From: Amycolatopsis balhimycina FH 1894
GTDB taxonomy: Bacteria > Actinomycetota > Actinomycetes > Mycobacteriales > Pseudonocardiaceae
Assembly: GCF_000384295.1 (NCBI RefSeq)
Contig: NZ_KB913037.1
Location: forward strand, 10,780,228-10,844,227
Direction: 5' to 3'
DNA length: 64,000 nt
This document shows, piece after piece, positions 44,525-52,926 of this stretch. Position 1 is the stretch's first letter; the number at the start of each line of letters is the position of its first letter. A program made the translations under genes and the position numbers. A model generated the notes under the pieces. That model saw nothing but the letters and a program-made list of their open reading frames with translations. It was not told the origin of the DNA and did no database searches.

Positions 44525-46942
44525 ATGGAATTGACGCTCGATGGGATCGCGTGGCGAGCCAGGGAGCGGCTGGACCCGGAGGTCTGGGATTTCATCGAAG
44601 GCGGCGCGGGCGAGGAGCGGACGCTCGCGGCGAACACCGCCGCGTTCGACCGGGTCCGGCTGCGGCCGTCGGTACTGCGCGGGGTGCGCCATCCGGAGAC
44701 CGTCGCGAAGATCCTGGGCCGGACCTGGGACGCTCCGGTGGCGGTCGCTCCCGTCGCCTACCACACGCTCGCGCACCCGGAGGGTGAGCTGGCCACCGTA
44801 CGGGGAACGGCCGCCGCGGCGAAGGTCCCGGTGGTGGTCAGCACCTTCGCGAGCCGCACCTTCGAGGAACTCGCCGCCGAAGCCACGGTGCCCCTCTGGC
44901 TCCAGGTCTACTGCATGCGGGACCGCCGGGTGACCGCACGCCTGGTCGAACGCGCCGGGAACGCGGGCTTCGAGGCGCTGGTCCTGACCGTCGACACGCC
45001 GCACCTCGGCCGCCGGCTGCGGGACCTGCGCAACGGCTTCCGGCTGCCCGCGGGCACGGTCCCCGCCAACCTCGAAGGCGACGGCTTCGCCGAGCCCTCG
45101 TCGCACGCGCGCTGGGCGTTCGACCCCGACGTGGACTGGTCGGTGGTGGACTGGCTGCGTTCGGTCTCCCCGTTGCCGATCCTGGTCAAGGGGATCCTCA
45201 CCGGCGCCGACGCGACGCGCTCGGTCGAGGCGGGCGTGGACGGCATCGTGGTCTCCAACCACGGAGGCCGCCAGCTCGACGGCGTGCCGGCGACGCTCGA
45301 TGTCCTGCCCGAGGTCGTCGCGGCCGCCGGTGGCCGCGTCCCGATCCTGGTGGACGGCGGGGTGCGCCGTGGCCGGGACGTGTTGGCGGCGCTCGCCCTC
45401 GGCGCCGACGCGGTCCTCATCGGCCGCCCGGTTCTGCACGGCCTCGCGACCGGCGGGGCCGACGGCGTCAAGGACGTCTTCACCATCCTCCTCGACGAGC
45501 TGACCGACGCGATGTCGCTGGCCGGTCTGCGCACCATCGCGGACGCCGGCCCGCAGCTCGTCAGCCAGGTACCGCCGGACCGCCGCACGGACGGATCGGT
45601 GACCAGGGCGGGTGCGCGTGACGGCACGGGGAACGGGGGAGAGCTGCGCTTGGCGGATCTCCACGCGAGTGTCGCCGATCCCGCCATGGACACGATGAAC
45701 TTCCTGAACGAGGTGACGTCGCGCTACCCGGGGGCGGTGTCGTTCGCGCCGGGGCGGCCGTACGCCGGGTTCTTCGACACCGAGCAGATGTTCGGCTATG
45801 TGCGACGGTATCTGGATCACCTGGCCGGACAGGGCCGCTCGCCCGCGGAGGTGCGCGAAACCGTGTTCCAGTACGGGCCTGCCGCCGGGTTGATCCGCGA
45901 GCTGATCGCCGGCTCGCTGCGCGCGGACGAAGACATCGAGGTGCCGCCGGAGTCGATCGTGGTCACGGTCGGCTGCCAGGAGGCCATGTTCCTGACGCTG
46001 CGGGCGCTCATCTCGGGTCCGGACGACGTGCTGCTGGTCACGAATCCGTGTTACGTGGGGATCACCGGGGCCGCCAGGCTGCTGGACGCGGAAGTGGTCG
46101 CCGTCGAAGAGGACGAGGACGGCCTCTCGTGCGGCGCACTCGAAGCCGCGGCCGAGGCGGTGCGGGCGCGCGGCAAGCGGCCTCGGGCCGTCTACGTCGT
46201 CCCGGACCACGCGAACCCGTCCGGCGTCACCATGCCGCTCCAGGCCCGGCGGGCGCTGCTCGACCTGGCCGCGCGGATCGGCGTACTCGTCTTGGAGGAC
46301 AGCCCGTACCGGCTGGTCAGCCCGGGTGCGCGGGTACCGGCGCTCAAGTCGCTGGACCGGACGCGCCAGGTGATCCACCTGGGGTCCTACGCCAAGACTG
46401 TGTTTCCCGGTGCGCGAATCGGGTTCGTGGTCGCGGACCAGCCGGTGGTGGCTCCGGACGGCGGCACCGGGCTGCTCGCCGCCGAACTCGCCAAGATCAA
46501 GAGCATGGTCACCGTGAACACCTCACCCCTGAGCCAGGCGGTGGTGGCCGGTGCGCTGCTCGAGTCGGGCGGCCGCCTTTCGGAGTTCACCACGGAGACG
46601 GCCGCGCACTACGGGGAAGCCATGCGCTTCACCCTGGAATGCCTGGAGCACGAATTCCCGGCCGAGCGCAGGACCCGGCTGGGGGTGAGCTGGAACGCGC
46701 CCAGTGGCGGCTTCTTCCTGACCCTGCGGGTGCCGTTCCGCGCCGGGAACGCCGCGCTCACCCGGTCGGCGAAGGACTTCGGGGTGATCTGGACGCCGAT
46801 GTCGTACTTCTACCCGCAAGGCGGCGGCCGGCACGAGATCAGGCTCTCGACCAGCTACCTGACGCACGCCGACATCGAGGAGGGCGTCGCCCGGCTGGGT
46901 GCTTTCGTCGAGTCGGCGGCTACGCGCCGGGGAGCAACGTGA
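44525..46942 (+). CDS. Fused 4-hydroxymandelate oxidase and Hpg aminotransferase
   Basis: 805 aa from ATG 44525. Residues about 1-360: FMN-dependent alpha-hydroxyacid oxidase (LTVDTPHLGRRLRD, VKGILTGADA, VSNHGGRQLDG with catalytic His about 247, VDGGVRRGRDVLAAL). A Gly/Arg/Asp-rich linker (about 360-378) leads to a fold-type I aminotransferase, about 380-805: VFQYGPAAGLIRELIA, YVVPDHANPSG and PLP lysine in GSYAKTVFPGARIGF (about 623). Reactions: 4-hydroxymandelate to 4-hydroxyphenylglyoxylate, then to Hpg with tyrosine as usual donor. In canonical glycopeptide clusters these are separate proteins (HmO, HpgT). Its 3' end overlaps the convergent acylase gene by 23 bp. Confidence 0.9.
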   Translation: MELTLDGIAWRARERLDPEVWDFIEGGAGEERTLAANTAAFDRVRLRPSVLRGVRHPETVAKILGRTWDAPVAVAPVAYHTLAHPEGELATVRGTAAAAKVPVVVSTFASRTFEELAAEATVPLWLQVYCMRDRRVTARLVERAGNAGFEALVLTVDTPHLGRRLRDLRNGFRLPAGTVPANLEGDGFAEPSSHARWAFDPDVDWSVVDWLRSVSPLPILVKGILTGADATRSVEAGVDGIVVSNHGGRQLDGVPATLDVLPEVVAAAGGRVPILVDGGVRRGRDVLAALALGADAVLIGRPVLHGLATGGADGVKDVFTILLDELTDAMSLAGLRTIADAGPQLVSQVPPDRRTDGSVTRAGARDGTGNGGELRLADLHASVADPAMDTMNFLNEVTSRYPGAVSFAPGRPYAGFFDTEQMFGYVRRYLDHLAGQGRSPAEVRETVFQYGPAAGLIRELIAGSLRADEDIEVPPESIVVTVGCQEAMFLTLRALISGPDDVLLVTNPCYVGITGAARLLDAEVVAVEEDEDGLSCGALEAAAEAVRARGKRPRAVYVVPDHANPSGVTMPLQARRALLDLAARIGVLVLEDSPYRLVSPGARVPALKSLDRTRQVIHLGSYAKTVFPGARIGFVVADQPVVAPDGGTGLLAAELAKIKSMVTVNTSPLSQAVVAGALLESGGRLSEFTTETAAHYGEAMRFTLECLEHEFPAERRTRLGVSWNAPSGGFFLTLRVPFRAGNAALTRSAKDFGVIWTPMSYFYPQGGGRHEIRLSTSYLTHADIEEGVARLGAFVESAATRRGAT

Positions 46943-49259
46943 GCACGCTCTCCGCGTTGCGCTCGACCGCGGCTCGGCTGTAGAGCAACGGGAAGTACGT
47001 TCCGGTCCGCCAGCCCTCCAGCAGGTCACGGTAGTGCGGGCCGGCCACGTCGCCGGATTGACCGGGGGCGTTGATCGCCTTCGAGTCGTCCCAGTGCCCG
47101 ACATCGAGCGCCATTTTGAACGACGCGCCCACGCCCTGCTCGTAAGTGGCCGGGTTGTAGCTCGAGACGTCCACCGTGTACCCGGATCCACCCCGCTCGA
47201 CCGGGCCGACGTGCCGTCCGGTGGTGCTCAGGAAAACGGTGTGCTGCAGGGTGCCCCACCGCCACTTGCCCGGATCGTCCCCGAGCTTTCCCCGTACGTC
47301 GGCGTAGGCGGCACCGAGTGTGGTGAGCAGCAGGCGGTCCCTGGCGGCCGCGCCGCCGGGTCCGAACCACTCGCCGGGGTGCTCGAGTGCTTCGAGCATC
47401 AGGGAAATGTTCCCACCGGGGATCCGCGCGAGCGACGCGGCTTCCTCGTTCAGGAACACGCGGAGGAACGCCGGCACGAGGTGGTTGGTGAACCACGGCT
47501 CGTAGAGCGCGGTGGCCGCCGAATCGACCTGGGCGACGCCGTCGTACCCGCGGAGCAGGTCCAGTGCCCGCCCGGTGCCGGGATCGGTGCTCCGCAGCCC
47601 GGTCACCAGCGGCAGCAGGCGCAGTGCCGGCAGCGACAGCTGGTCGTTCTGCAACCGGACCGAGTCGTCCACCGACTGCCGCCGGCCGGCGGAGAGCACG
47701 TCGTCGATGCGCTGACGGCGGTACGGCGGTTCCCATTCGTACCCCACCTGGAACGGATGGCCCGCCGGCACGTTGTAGTCGTTGGCGGAGGCGATGAAGC
47801 CATCCGGGGGGTTGTAGGAGCGCGGCAGGGTGGCGCCGTCGTGGAAGCCGGTCCATTCGTAGCGGCCGTCTCCCGGGGCGGGGAGCAGGCCGTCGTAGCC
47901 GGACCGCTTCGGCGCCAGCCCGGCGGTGACCCAGCCGATGTTCCCGCCGGTGTCGGCGTAGAGGTGGTTCTCGGGTGGCCCGCCCCAGTGCCGCAGGGCG
48001 GCGGCGAACTCGCCGAAGTCCCGCGCCCGCAGGTACCGCAGGGAGCCGAGATACGGTGCCGTCCCCGGTTCCGTCCAGGTGGTGCGCAACGCGTAGGCCA
48101 CGTGGTGTTCCCCGTCGACCCGCAGCACGGGGCCGTGCCTGGTGAACTGCAGTTCGACCCGTTGCGGTGGTCCGCCCGCGACGGGCACCTCCTCGGTGAC
48201 CGTGCGGAACGGCTCCCACGCGCCGCGGTAGCCGTACCGGCCGGGGGATCCGGGGTCGAGCCGGTAGACGTACAGGTCCTCCTGGTCGATGCCGAACACG
48301 GTCAGTCCGAACGCGACCGTCTCGTTGTGTCCCAGGGAAACCCCGGGCAGGAACGGCTCGCCCGCCCCGATGACGTCCAGCCCCGGTGTCGACAGGTGGC
48401 TGATGTACCGCAGCGGCGGCGCGGTGAGCGCCCGGTGCGGGTCGTTGGCGAGCACCGGGCGTCCCGTCGCGGTTCTCGCCGGGGCGACCACCCAGCCGTT
48501 GCTGCCCTCGGCCATCGCGGCGGTGCCCGGCGGCGCCGGGGCGGGCTGCCGATCGGCTTGCCCGGCGGGCTCCAGGACGTCCGCCGGCACCGAGCACGGG
48601 TCGAGACCGTCCGGGACGGCCGGGGTGTGGGCGGGCTGCAGCGCACGGGAGAACGTGCCGGCACCGATGCCGCCCGCGCAGACCAGACGCGACCGGAACA
48701 CCTCCGACGCGGCGTTCATGGACAACCCGTGCTTGCGGATGCGCACCACGTCCTCCGGCCGCCACCGGGATGGCGCGAAGCCGAATTCCCGGAATTCCGG
48801 CGGCAGGTTTTCCGGATGGCGCTCGAGCCAGTCCACCTGCGCGTTGATGCCCTCGGTGAAGCGGGTCACCGCCAGCTTCGCTTCGGGACCGTACGCGGCC
48901 CATTCGCGCTCCATGTCGCCGCGGTAGAGGAGCAGGCGGGCCGCGCGGTCCTGCCGGACGAACGACGGGCCGAGGATCTCCGAGAGCAGGCCGAGACCGC
49001 TGCGCCGCCACACGTCCATTTGGAACAGCCGGTCGCGCGCGGCGGTGAAACCCTGGGCGAGGAACAGATCGCCGGCGTTCCGCGCGTAGATGTGGGGCAC
49101 GCCCCAGTGGTCCACGACGATCCGCACCGGACGGCTCAGCCCGGGGATTTCGGAGGACTCGGTACGCGGCCCGGCGATCCCGGCCGGGGGAGCCAGGCCG
49201 AGCAGCAGCACGGCCACGGCCAGTACCGTGCCCGCTCTCCGTGCGCGGCGGCGCGTCAT
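46920..49259 (-). CDS. Secreted penicillin-acylase-family hydrolase
   Basis: 779 aa. ATG 49259 overlaps the halogenase stop (ATGA). Signal peptide MTRRRARRAGTVLAVAVLLL with cleavage near GIAG. N-terminal-nucleophile hydrolase: alpha chain with HIYARNAGDLFLAQGF, autoprocessing site before Ser253 in EGSNGWVVAPARTATG, then NDPHR (oxyanion Asn region) and SLGHNETVAFGLT. Known: this family removes acyl side chains from beta-lactams, homoserine lactones and lipopeptides (aculeacin acylase). Inference: either matures or detoxifies the lipopeptide outside the cell, or degrades acyl-homoserine-lactone-like signals. Its coupling to the halogenase places it in the cluster. Confidence 0.85.
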   Translation of the reverse strand: MTRRRARRAGTVLAVAVLLLGLAPPAGIAGPRTESSEIPGLSRPVRIVVDHWGVPHIYARNAGDLFLAQGFTAARDRLFQMDVWRRSGLGLLSEILGPSFVRQDRAARLLLYRGDMEREWAAYGPEAKLAVTRFTEGINAQVDWLERHPENLPPEFREFGFAPSRWRPEDVVRIRKHGLSMNAASEVFRSRLVCAGGIGAGTFSRALQPAHTPAVPDGLDPCSVPADVLEPAGQADRQPAPAPPGTAAMAEGSNGWVVAPARTATGRPVLANDPHRALTAPPLRYISHLSTPGLDVIGAGEPFLPGVSLGHNETVAFGLTVFGIDQEDLYVYRLDPGSPGRYGYRGAWEPFRTVTEEVPVAGGPPQRVELQFTRHGPVLRVDGEHHVAYALRTTWTEPGTAPYLGSLRYLRARDFGEFAAALRHWGGPPENHLYADTGGNIGWVTAGLAPKRSGYDGLLPAPGDGRYEWTGFHDGATLPRSYNPPDGFIASANDYNVPAGHPFQVGYEWEPPYRRQRIDDVLSAGRRQSVDDSVRLQNDQLSLPALRLLPLVTGLRSTDPGTGRALDLLRGYDGVAQVDSAATALYEPWFTNHLVPAFLRVFLNEEAASLARIPGGNISLMLEALEHPGEWFGPGGAAARDRLLLTTLGAAYADVRGKLGDDPGKWRWGTLQHTVFLSTTGRHVGPVERGGSGYTVDVSSYNPATYEQGVGASFKMALDVGHWDDSKAINAPGQSGDVAGPHYRDLLEGWRTGTYFPLLYSRAAVERNAESVLTLLPGA

Positions 49260-50758
49260 CGGTCCGGCCCCGGTTCGTGCCACGACAGGCCGTCGGACGA
49301 GGCGACGAGACCGCCGTCGAAGACCGGGACCTCCTCGCCGGCGTCCGCACCGAGCTGTGCCCTCGTCTGCACCTGCGAGCCTGCCTGCATCGCGTCGCGC
49401 ACCACCGTCGACCGGAACAACGGCGCCATGTTCTCTTCGCGCTCGCCGACCAGCGTGTCGACGGCCTCGGCGAACTCCGCCGACCGCCGCTTGAGCCGGA
49501 GGACGCCCGATTCGGTGTCGGAGAGGTCGAAGTCGGTGCTGGACATCCCGGCCACGAGCTCGACGAACGACTCCAGCTCGGTGTGGCTGCTCTTGGTCAC
49601 CTTCTTGGCCGACCAGAAGTAGGAATCCTCGTCGATGTGCATGTCGTAGAAGGAGGTCAGGAACTCGTAGAAGACGCCGTACTCGCGGCGGTACCGCGCC
49701 TCGAACTCGCCGAACGCCCGCTGTTCGCCGGTCGTCCCGGCCAGGACGCTGTTGATGGAGCGGGCCGCCAGCAGCGCGCTGTAGGTGGCCAGGTGCACCC
49801 CGGAGGAGAACACCGGGTCCACGAAGCAGGCCGCGTCGCCGACGAGGACCATGCCCGGCCGCCAGAACTTCGTGTGGTGGTAGGAGTAGTCCTTGCGTAC
49901 CCGCAGCTTCCCGTACTGGCCGGTCGTGACGCGGGTGGCGCCGGCGAGGTACTCGTCGATCAGCGGGCACTCGCCGACGAGGGTGCGCATCGCCGCCTCC
50001 GGGTCACCCTGGACCTTTGCCGCCTCCTCCCGGCGGACGACCGCGCCGACGCTGGTCAGCGTGTCGCTGAGCGGGATGTACCAGAACCACCCGTGGCTGA
50101 AGGCGACGCACAGGATGTTGCCGGAGTTCGGCGGTGGCAGCCGCTTGCCGTTCTCGAAGTACCCGAACAGGGCCAGGCTGCGGAAGAAGTCCGAGTACTG
50201 CCGCGAGCCGCCGACCCGTTTGCCGATGCGGCTGGTGTTGCCGGAGGCATCCACGACGTACCGGGCCGACACCTCGCCCGCGGTGCCGTCCGGACCGGTG
50301 TAGCGCAGCCCGCTCACCCGCCCGTCCCCGTCTTCCACGACGTCGGTCACCGTGTGGTTCTGGCGCACGTCGGCACCTTTGCGGGCGGCGTTGTCGAGCA
50401 GGATCTTGTCGAACCGGCTCCGTTCGACCTGGTAGGCGAACGAGGTCGGCCCGGCGACCTTGGACGAGACGGAGAAGGCGAAGTTCCACGGCGTCGGGTT
50501 GCTGCCCCACCGGAAGGTGCCGCCGCGCTTGTGGGGGAAACCCGCATCGGCGAGTTCGCCGGTCACGCCGAGCAGCCGGCAGATGCCGTGGATGGTGGAC
50601 GGCAGCAGCGACTCGCCGATCTGGTACCGGGGGAAGGTTTCCTTCTCCAGGAGCAGGACGCGATGACCGCGCAGGGCGACCAGTGTCGCGAGTGTCGAGC
50701 CCGCCGGGCCGCCGCCGACGACCACCACGTCGAATTCCTCGTGTCGTGCCGTACTCAT
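49256..50758 (-). CDS. FAD-dependent aromatic halogenase
   Basis: 500 aa, ATG 50758 with GGGAGG upstream. Flavin halogenase marks: GGGPAGSTLATLVALRG (FAD, about 14), FPRYQIGESLLPST (about 44-57), HGWFWYIPLSDTLTSVG (the WxWxIP signature, about 225) and VGDAACFVDPVFSSGVHLA (about 318). It resembles halogenases that chlorinate carrier-bound Hpg or Tyr in glycopeptide and enduracidin-type pathways (BhaA, Ram20, End30). Needs a flavin reductase, not seen here. First gene of a two-gene unit with the acylase. Confidence 0.9.
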   Translation of the reverse strand: MSTARHEEFDVVVVGGGPAGSTLATLVALRGHRVLLLEKETFPRYQIGESLLPSTIHGICRLLGVTGELADAGFPHKRGGTFRWGSNPTPWNFAFSVSSKVAGPTSFAYQVERSRFDKILLDNAARKGADVRQNHTVTDVVEDGDGRVSGLRYTGPDGTAGEVSARYVVDASGNTSRIGKRVGGSRQYSDFFRSLALFGYFENGKRLPPPNSGNILCVAFSHGWFWYIPLSDTLTSVGAVVRREEAAKVQGDPEAAMRTLVGECPLIDEYLAGATRVTTGQYGKLRVRKDYSYHHTKFWRPGMVLVGDAACFVDPVFSSGVHLATYSALLAARSINSVLAGTTGEQRAFGEFEARYRREYGVFYEFLTSFYDMHIDEDSYFWSAKKVTKSSHTELESFVELVAGMSSTDFDLSDTESGVLRLKRRSAEFAEAVDTLVGEREENMAPLFRSTVVRDAMQAGSQVQTRAQLGADAGEEVPVFDGGLVASSDGLSWHEPGPDR

Positions 50759-50891
50759 TCGGCCTCCCGGAACACGGTGCCGTACCTGATTCGACGGCGA
50801 CTTCTGGTTCAGGATTACACAAGATTTGCCGGTCGCCCAGTTCCGGCACTTCTTCCCGTGGACACCCGGGAGGTTTCCGGTATTGGGAACA

Positions 50892-50920
50892 GCGCCGCCG
50901 GTGACAATTCCCGGCGGCGC
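50892..50920 (-). terminator. Hairpin after ABC permease gene
   Basis: Perfect 10-bp stem GCGCCGCCGG / CCGGCGGCGC around a 9-base loop, 14 bp beyond the permease stop. There is no clear T-run in the minus direction, as is common in actinobacterial terminators. It separates the transporter operon from the halogenase unit. The remaining 50759-50891 holds an AT-richer patch, perhaps the halogenase promoter. Confidence 0.55.
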
Positions 50921-50934
50921 CTTTCCGCGACGTA

Positions 50935-51960
50935 TCAGTTCACCCTGCGTCGGATTCGCCAGAGGCTGACCCCGGCGAGAACTCCGCTGAGCGCGAGGTA
51001 GATCGCGGTCTCCAGCGTCTGGAACGTCCAATAGCGACTGTTGGGCTGGTAGCTGACGTCGACATGGAGGTCGTACTTGGCCAGGCACACCGCGGCGTCG
51101 CCGAATGTGCCACCGGCGCCGGTCTTGGGCGGGGTGTTGATGCAGTCGCCGAACTTTCCGTCTTCGAGCGTCCGGCCGTTCGCGGTGCGCAGCGGGCTGG
51201 TGCCGGCGATCCACGCGTCGGGCGTGTTCGGGATGCGCACGCCGTTGATGACCGAGCCGCCGGCGATGCTGCCCAGGCTTTGCGCCTCGTTGATGGCCTC
51301 GGCGGTCATCGGCAGCGTGGCGTGCTCCGCCGGCACGATGTTGGGGCGCACCACGTTGGCGAAGAAGAACTGGAAGGCGATGAAGGCGACGAGGGTCAAG
51401 GCCATCGCGGGCAGGGTCCGCCGCAGCAGAAGCCCGGCGAGGGTGCCGAAGGTGAACGCCAGCGCGGCGTAGCCGATCGGTGCGATGTTGCGCGCGCCGA
51501 ACACGAACGTGCTGAACTGGTTCTTCACCACCTCGTCGAACGGCGCGGCCGCCCAGGTGAGCATGGCCCCCGCTGCCCCGGTCAGGAGCATGGCGGCGAG
51601 GCCGACGACCAGCACCTTGGTGAGCAGCCAGCGCGGGCGGGGAACGCTTTGGTTCCACGCCAGCGTGTGCGTGTTCGCCTCGAGTTCCCGCGCGATCAGC
51701 GGCGCGCCCCAGAACGCCCCGATGACGGCGGGGATCAGCGCGAGCCCTGCCGCGAGGAACAGCAACGTGTTCTCGTAGGCGCCGCGGAACTGGGCCGTCG
51801 CCTGTGCGCAGTCGGTCCGGCCGTGGCACTTGGCCTGGAAGATGTCGTACCCGTCGCGGACGTCCGTCCCCACGTAAACCAGGTACGCGACGATCACGGC
51901 CAGCGCCACGGCGCCGACCAGTGCCTGGACGCGGAACTGCCGCCAGCTCAACCACATCAT
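50935..51960 (-). CDS. ABC-2 type transporter permease
   Basis: 341 aa from ATG 51960 (GGGAGG upstream; the ATG overlaps the ATPase gene stop). About six transmembrane helices: VGAVALAVIVAYLVYVG, LLFLAAGLALIPAVIGAFWG, VLVVGLAAMLLTGAAGAMLTW, IGYAALAFTFGTLAGLLL, ALTLVAFIAFQFFFA and a C-terminal one ending WRIRRRVN. A large extracellular loop (about 205-300) holds paired cysteines. Partner of the ATPase encoded immediately upstream; probable role in export of or immunity to the peptide. Confidence 0.85.
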   Translation of the reverse strand: MMWLSWRQFRVQALVGAVALAVIVAYLVYVGTDVRDGYDIFQAKCHGRTDCAQATAQFRGAYENTLLFLAAGLALIPAVIGAFWGAPLIARELEANTHTLAWNQSVPRPRWLLTKVLVVGLAAMLLTGAAGAMLTWAAAPFDEVVKNQFSTFVFGARNIAPIGYAALAFTFGTLAGLLLRRTLPAMALTLVAFIAFQFFFANVVRPNIVPAEHATLPMTAEAINEAQSLGSIAGGSVINGVRIPNTPDAWIAGTSPLRTANGRTLEDGKFGDCINTPPKTGAGGTFGDAAVCLAKYDLHVDVSYQPNSRYWTFQTLETAIYLALSGVLAGVSLWRIRRRVN

Positions 51961-52892
51961 CGGCGGGCCTCCCACACGTCGGTCGCGGCCTCGGCACCCA
52001 TGCCCGAGCCGTAGCCGGTGGCCGCCCTGGTCATGTACGCGAGGACGAGTTCTTCGAGCGAAACCCGCTCGGCCACGTAGGGCAGCGGCCCCGGGGCGGC
52101 ACCCGTGCGGACGATCGAGTGGCTGTAGTGACCGCGGTGCTCGGTTCGGATGACTTCGACACCCGGGGCCAGCCGGTCCAGCCCCTCGCGCGGCCCGACC
52201 AGCCGGGCGTGGCGGGCCAGCAGATCACGGACGTCGCCCGCGACCTGCACGCGTGATTCGCACAGCACGATGAGGTAGTCGCAGACCTGCTCGATGTCGT
52301 CGAGCAGGTGCGAGGACAGCACGGCGCTGGCGCCGAGCTCGACCACGAACTCCATCAGGTTCCGCAGGAACCCTTTGCGGGCCAGCGGATCCAGCGCCGC
52401 GGCGGGTTCGTCGAAGATCAGCAGTTCGGGACGTTTGGCGGCCGCGATGGTCAGCGCGAGCTGCGCGCGCTGACCACCGGACAGCTGCCCCGCCTTCTGC
52501 CCCGGGTTCAGCCCGACCTGCCTGATCCTGCGCTCGGCCAGTGCCGGGTCCCACGCCGGGTTCATCTTGGCACCGAATTTCAGGTGCTCGGCCACGCTGA
52601 ACGACCCGTACACCGGGGTGTTCTGCGCGACGAAGCCGACTCTCGCCAGGTGCGTCGCGTTCGCCGCCGGAGGAGACCCGAGCACGGTCAGCGATCCCGC
52701 CGTCGGCTCGATCAGCCCGCAGGCCAGGTGCAGCAGGGTCGACTTGCCCGCCCCGTTCGGGCCGACCAGCCCGATGACCCGGCCGGAGGGGATGGTGAGG
52801 TTCACGTCGTCGAGCGCCGGCTTGCCGCGGCGGCCGTACTTCTTGGTCAAGCCCTCTGCGTGGAACACCGGAGGGGCGTCTGCGTGTGGCAT
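51957..52892 (-). CDS. ABC transporter ATP-binding protein
   Basis: 311 aa; ATG 52892 chosen with GAGGA upstream (a longer frame to 52958 lacks a ribosome-binding site). Walker A GLVGPNGAGKSTLLHL (about 45), Q-loop VAQNTPVYG, signature LSGGQRAQLALTIAAAKRPELLIFDEP (Walker B about 160), D-loop AALDPLARKG and H-loop SSHLLDDIEQ. DrrA/CcmA-type importer-exporter subunit. Forms a complex with the permease (ATGA overlap). 34 bp separate it from the larger exporter gene, so all four minus-strand genes from 55718 are probably one operon. Confidence 0.9.
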   Translation of the reverse strand: MPHADAPPVFHAEGLTKKYGRRGKPALDDVNLTIPSGRVIGLVGPNGAGKSTLLHLACGLIEPTAGSLTVLGSPPAANATHLARVGFVAQNTPVYGSFSVAEHLKFGAKMNPAWDPALAERRIRQVGLNPGQKAGQLSGGQRAQLALTIAAAKRPELLIFDEPAAALDPLARKGFLRNLMEFVVELGASAVLSSHLLDDIEQVCDYLIVLCESRVQVAGDVRDLLARHARLVGPREGLDRLAPGVEVIRTEHRGHYSHSIVRTGAAPGPLPYVAERVSLEELVLAYMTRAATGYGSGMGAEAATDVWEARR

Positions 52893-52926
52893 GTCCTCAT
52901 CCTCGGGGCCCGCGGTCGCCCCGGCA

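Noticed and set aside
43334..46378. 1014-aa minus-strand frame opposite HmaS and HmO-HpgT
   Set aside because: Antisense of two enzymes with intact active sites; Arg/His/Val-rich shadow.
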